Of a stretch of DNA of 12,658 nt, positions 10,311 to 12,658 are shown piece by piece. Both the position numbers and the translations under genes were made by a program. Source of the stretch: CAVPPA01 sp050730755 (GTDB lineage Bacteria; Patescibacteriota; Saccharimonadia; Saccharimonadales; UBA4665); contig JBOHNR010000017.1 in NCBI GenBank assembly GCA_050730755.1, forward strand, positions 1 to 12,658. Direction: 5' to 3'. Under the pieces are notes generated by a model that searched no databases, had not been told where the DNA came from, and worked only from the letters and a program-made list of their open reading frames with translations. Position 1 is the stretch's first letter, and every line of letters begins with the position of its first letter.

Positions 10311-12650
10311 CTGATTTTGTTTGCGGCGACGCCTCTTGGCCAGGGCAAACCAGAATCCTCCAACAATGACTGCGACTACAATTAGCCAGTACCATTCATT
10401 GTGAGCCGTATTATTATTTGGATTGCTATTGGTTAAAGTTATTTTTTGGGCTGTCAACTTGATGGCGGCGAAGGACAGCTCGGCAGTTCCGTCGCTGGTG
10501 CCGAGTAGCTTCACAGAAATGTTCGGCTTGGCGCTGCCACCGACGCTGTATTCGTCGGTTTCGCCAGTTCGAATCGTGACCTCACGACTGTTAGCGCCTG
10601 AGCCCAGAATGAGCGTTGCATAGTCTCCGCCAACTTTCTGGATAGAGATGTTGGTCGGCGTACCGTTAACAGCAAAACGTGCGTTTTGGCCAACTACGAG
10701 GTTTAGCTCTTGGCCAACCCCAGAGCTAAAATCCGAGTTACTATTTAACAGCACATTATTGGGGGATTGAGCAGGCTTAGTATTAGACGAGGAACCATTT
10801 GAGTTTGTTGTACCGCCGCCGTTAGTTGTGCCTTCCGATGATGAAGATGATTGAGACGGCGAGGATAATGAACGTGAAGACGATGATGAGTTGTAAGTAC
10901 CGGTTTGTTGGCCGCCTGAACTTCCGGGGCTTGGGGGCGATGGCGGAGTAGGCGGGTTGTTTATAATAACCTCACCTGCTGGTGAGTAAGCAGATGTATT
11001 GCCTAGGGTGTCGCTGGTCTTTACTCTGAAATACCAGGTGCCAACCGCTAAAGTACTGGGCTGGGTGAATGAGTTGGTTGAGCTAGTGGATGACGAAACA
11101 TTATTAACGAAGTTTTGATCCTGGGACCATTCCACGGTATAGGGTGTAGTAGCCAAACCTGAGCCGGAGTCGGTAGAAGCTGTCCAAGTCCAGGTAGGAG
11201 TAGTACTTGTGGTTGGGGAAGTTGTTGATGGTGTGCCGGGAACAGTCGGTGCCGTAGCGTCGACCTTAAGTGCCACACTCCCGCTATTAGCTGTGGCCCA
11301 AGCAGAAGACTCACTATTGCCATCGGTAGCTTTTACTCGCCAGTAATAGCTGCCGTCGGAAAGGGCTGAGCTTGGCGTATAGTTAACCGTACCAGGCGAA
11401 GCGAAACTGGAAGTATAATCAACAGCCGGTGAGCTAAAATCGCTATTCTGGCTAATTTGAATTTCATACTTGACTTGGTTGCTGGAAGTGTCGGCAGTCG
11501 TGAAGCTAAACGTCGGTTTGCTGCTGGCAGTCCAGTTACCGTTTGACGGACTAAGGCTAGACACGGTGGGTGGCGTAGGCGCAAGACTCGGGTCGTCGGC
11601 GGCATAAATGTTGCCACCGTTGACTGCTGCTACAAGATACTGACCAGTAGAGCTAGATGTAATGCCACCCCAACCCAGTCCGCTGGTATCGGCAGTAGAA
11701 ATGTCAGTCCAGTTAGCACCGTAGTCACTGGAAGTCCAGATGTCACCACCACTGATCGCCGCCGCCATATACTGACCAGTAGAGCTAGAAACAATATTAG
11801 TCCAGTCTTGATCGGTAGTAGACCTGTCAGTCCAGTTAGCACCATAGTCGCTGGATGTCCAGATGCTACCACCTAAAGGCGCCGTTGCCAGGTATTGTCC
11901 CGTAGAACTAGACACTACAGTATACCAGCTCTGTCCAGCCGTAGCGGTATCGGTAGTAGAAATGTCAGTCCAGTCAGCACCGTAGTCACTGGAAGTCCAG
12001 ATGTCACCATCTTGAACCACCGCTGCCAGATACTGGCCTGTGGAGTTGGAGGTAATGGACTGCCAGTACTGTCCAGCCGTAGCGGTATCGGTAGTAGAAA
12101 TGTCAGTCCAGTCAGCACCGTAGTCACTGGAAGTCCAGATGCCGTGACCGGGGGCTACTGCCGCCAGATATTGCCCCATAGAACTAGACGCTATAGAAAC
12201 CCAGTCCCGTCCAGCCGTAGCGGTATCGGTAGTAGAAATATCAGTCCAGCTAGCACCATAGTCGCTGGAAGTCCAGATGTCACCACTATTGGCTACTGCA
12301 GCCAGGTATTTATTAGTGGAGCTAGAGGCTATGTTTACCCAGTTCTTCCCGCTGGTAGCGGTATCGGTAGTACTGATGTCGGTCCAGTTAGCACCATAGT
12401 CACTGGAAGTCCAGATGTCGCCCTGGTAGGCCACCGCTGCCAGATACTGACCTGTGGAGTCGGAGGTGATTTTCTGCCAGCCTTGCCCGTGGGTAGCGGT
12501 ATCAGTAGTACTGATGTCAGTCCAAGTATAGCCACCGGTAGCCATAGCGTTCGGTGCGATTATAAGGCTAGCGAATAGTATACCTAGTAAAAAGTAGCTG
12601 ATCCTAGCTAGGCGTGAACGCAAGATTCGTGTCTTTATTTTCGTATGCAT
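10305..12650 (-). CDS. Secreted surface protein: seven Asp-box repeats, Fn3-like domains, C-terminal membrane anchor
   Basis: A 781-residue protein. Residues 1-37 look like a signal peptide (basic start, FLLGILFASLIIAP core, likely cut after AMA). Seven repeats (about 43-355) each begin near WTDISTTDTAT and end with SSDYGANW-type Asp boxes (S-x-D-x-G-x-x-W); repeats 1-5 are 46 residues, 6 is 41 and 7 is 42. Seven such repeats suggest a seven-bladed BNR/sialidase-like propeller, but sialidase catalytic residues were not recognised. Two Fn3/Ig-like domains follow (about 360-465 and 465-560; YYWRVKATDG and WYFRVKTSD are typical strands), then a Pro/Ser/Gly-rich stalk, a small beta domain (about 650-740), a transmembrane helix (about 752-771) and a basic RRRRK tail. 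No LPxTG motif. It likely projects from the cell, perhaps for adhesion to a host. Confidence 0.85.
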   Translation of the reverse strand: MHTKIKTRILRSRLARISYFLLGILFASLIIAPNAMATGGYTWTDISTTDTATHGQGWQKITSDSTGQYLAAVAYQGDIWTSSDYGANWTDISTTDTATSGKNWVNIASSSTNKYLAAVANSGDIWTSSDYGASWTDISTTDTATAGRDWVSIASSSMGQYLAAVAPGHGIWTSSDYGADWTDISTTDTATAGQYWQSITSNSTGQYLAAVVQDGDIWTSSDYGADWTDISTTDTATAGQSWYTVVSSSTGQYLATAPLGGSIWTSSDYGANWTDRSTTDQDWTNIVSSSTGQYMAAAISGGDIWTSSDYGANWTDISTADTSGLGWGGITSSSTGQYLVAAVNGGNIYAADDPSLAPTPPTVSSLSPSNGNWTASSKPTFSFTTADTSSNQVKYEIQISQNSDFSSPAVDYTSSFASPGTVNYTPSSALSDGSYYWRVKATDGNSESSAWATANSGSVALKVDATAPTVPGTPSTTSPTTSTTPTWTWTASTDSGSGLATTPYTVEWSQDQNFVNNVSSSTSSTNSFTQPSTLAVGTWYFRVKTSDTLGNTSAYSPAGEVIINNPPTPPSPPSPGSSGGQQTGTYNSSSSSRSLSSPSQSSSSSEGTTNGGGTTNSNGSSSNTKPAQSPNNVLLNSNSDFSSGVGQELNLVVGQNARFAVNGTPTNISIQKVGGDYATLILGSGANSREVTIRTGETDEYSVGGSAKPNISVKLLGTSDGTAELSFAAIKLTAQKITLTNSNPNNNTAHNEWYWLIVVAVIVGGFWFALAKRRRRKQNQQ
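11586..12524 (-). repeat. Tandem coding repeat, seven units of about 138 bp
   Basis: Units start at 12524, 12386, 12248, 12110, 11972, 11834 and 11711 on the minus strand. Five are 138 bp, the sixth 123 bp and the seventh 126 bp, all multiples of three. DNA identity is high around the segments encoding WTDIS and WTSSDYG and low in the middle (for example AYQGD, ANSGD, APGHG), a pattern expected for variable loops on a conserved scaffold. Confidence 0.85.
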
Positions 12651-12658
12651 TTATCTCT

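Noticed and set aside
11895..12578. 227-codon + strand ORF antisense to the surface-protein repeats
   Set aside because: It exists only because the 138-bp repeat is open in an antisense frame; its protein is a low-complexity mirror of the repeat with no initiation signal.

Overview
The window looks like part of a small, compact bacterial genome, most likely a Patescibacteria/CPR member. Saccharibacteria (TM7) is my first guess, from gene content and protein style only. Genes overlap or sit a few bases apart, TGA is used as a stop, and a stripped-down type IV pilus cluster is present. No rRNA, tRNA, CRISPR array, transposase or integrase was seen.

Layout. (1) Bases 1-3919, + strand: a type IV pilus block. 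It holds the 3' part of a PilX-like minor pilin carrying a large beta-repeat domain, then pilM, pilN, pilO and a small one-helix membrane protein in the pilP position, coupled by overlaps of a few bases. (2) 3954-6088, - strand: the Holliday-junction genes ruvC-ruvA-ruvB. (3) 6112-7179, + strand: a two-HKD phospholipase D-like protein, diverging from ruvC with 23 bp between start codons and converging on yebC (7176-7910, -) with overlapping stop codons. (4) About 7950-10300: an accessory block of - strand genes: a 107-aa unknown, a YjbR/MmcQ-like protein with a C-terminal zinc-ribbon motif, a YafQ/DinJ-type toxin-antitoxin pair and a DUF1801 protein. (5) 10305-12650, - strand: a large secreted surface protein with seven Asp-box repeats, probably a seven-bladed propeller, followed by Fn3-like domains, a Ser-rich stalk and a C-terminal membrane anchor.

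The most unusual part is region 4. Next to the start of each accessory transcription unit, and pointing the opposite way, lies one copy of a repeated element (R1-R4 at about 8447, 9001, 9668 and 10174). Each copy carries a strong Shine-Dalgarno site six bases before a GTG that opens a tiny + strand ORF of 14-27 codons. Three of the peptides begin M-x-A-V-A-T and keep a similar hydrophobic end although their DNA has diverged; the fourth is more remote. Two copies also share an upstream intrinsic terminator fused to an extended -10 promoter. The spacing (about 0.5-0.67 kb) and the cargo resemble an integron cassette array, but the repeat does not match the attC consensus. I treat it as a possible undescribed cassette or divergent small-peptide system.

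A second theme is translation initiation. Six genes have a -10 hexamer ending exactly 6 or 7 bases before the start codon, which predicts leaderless mRNAs. pilM, yebC and the tiny ORFs instead use Shine-Dalgarno sites.
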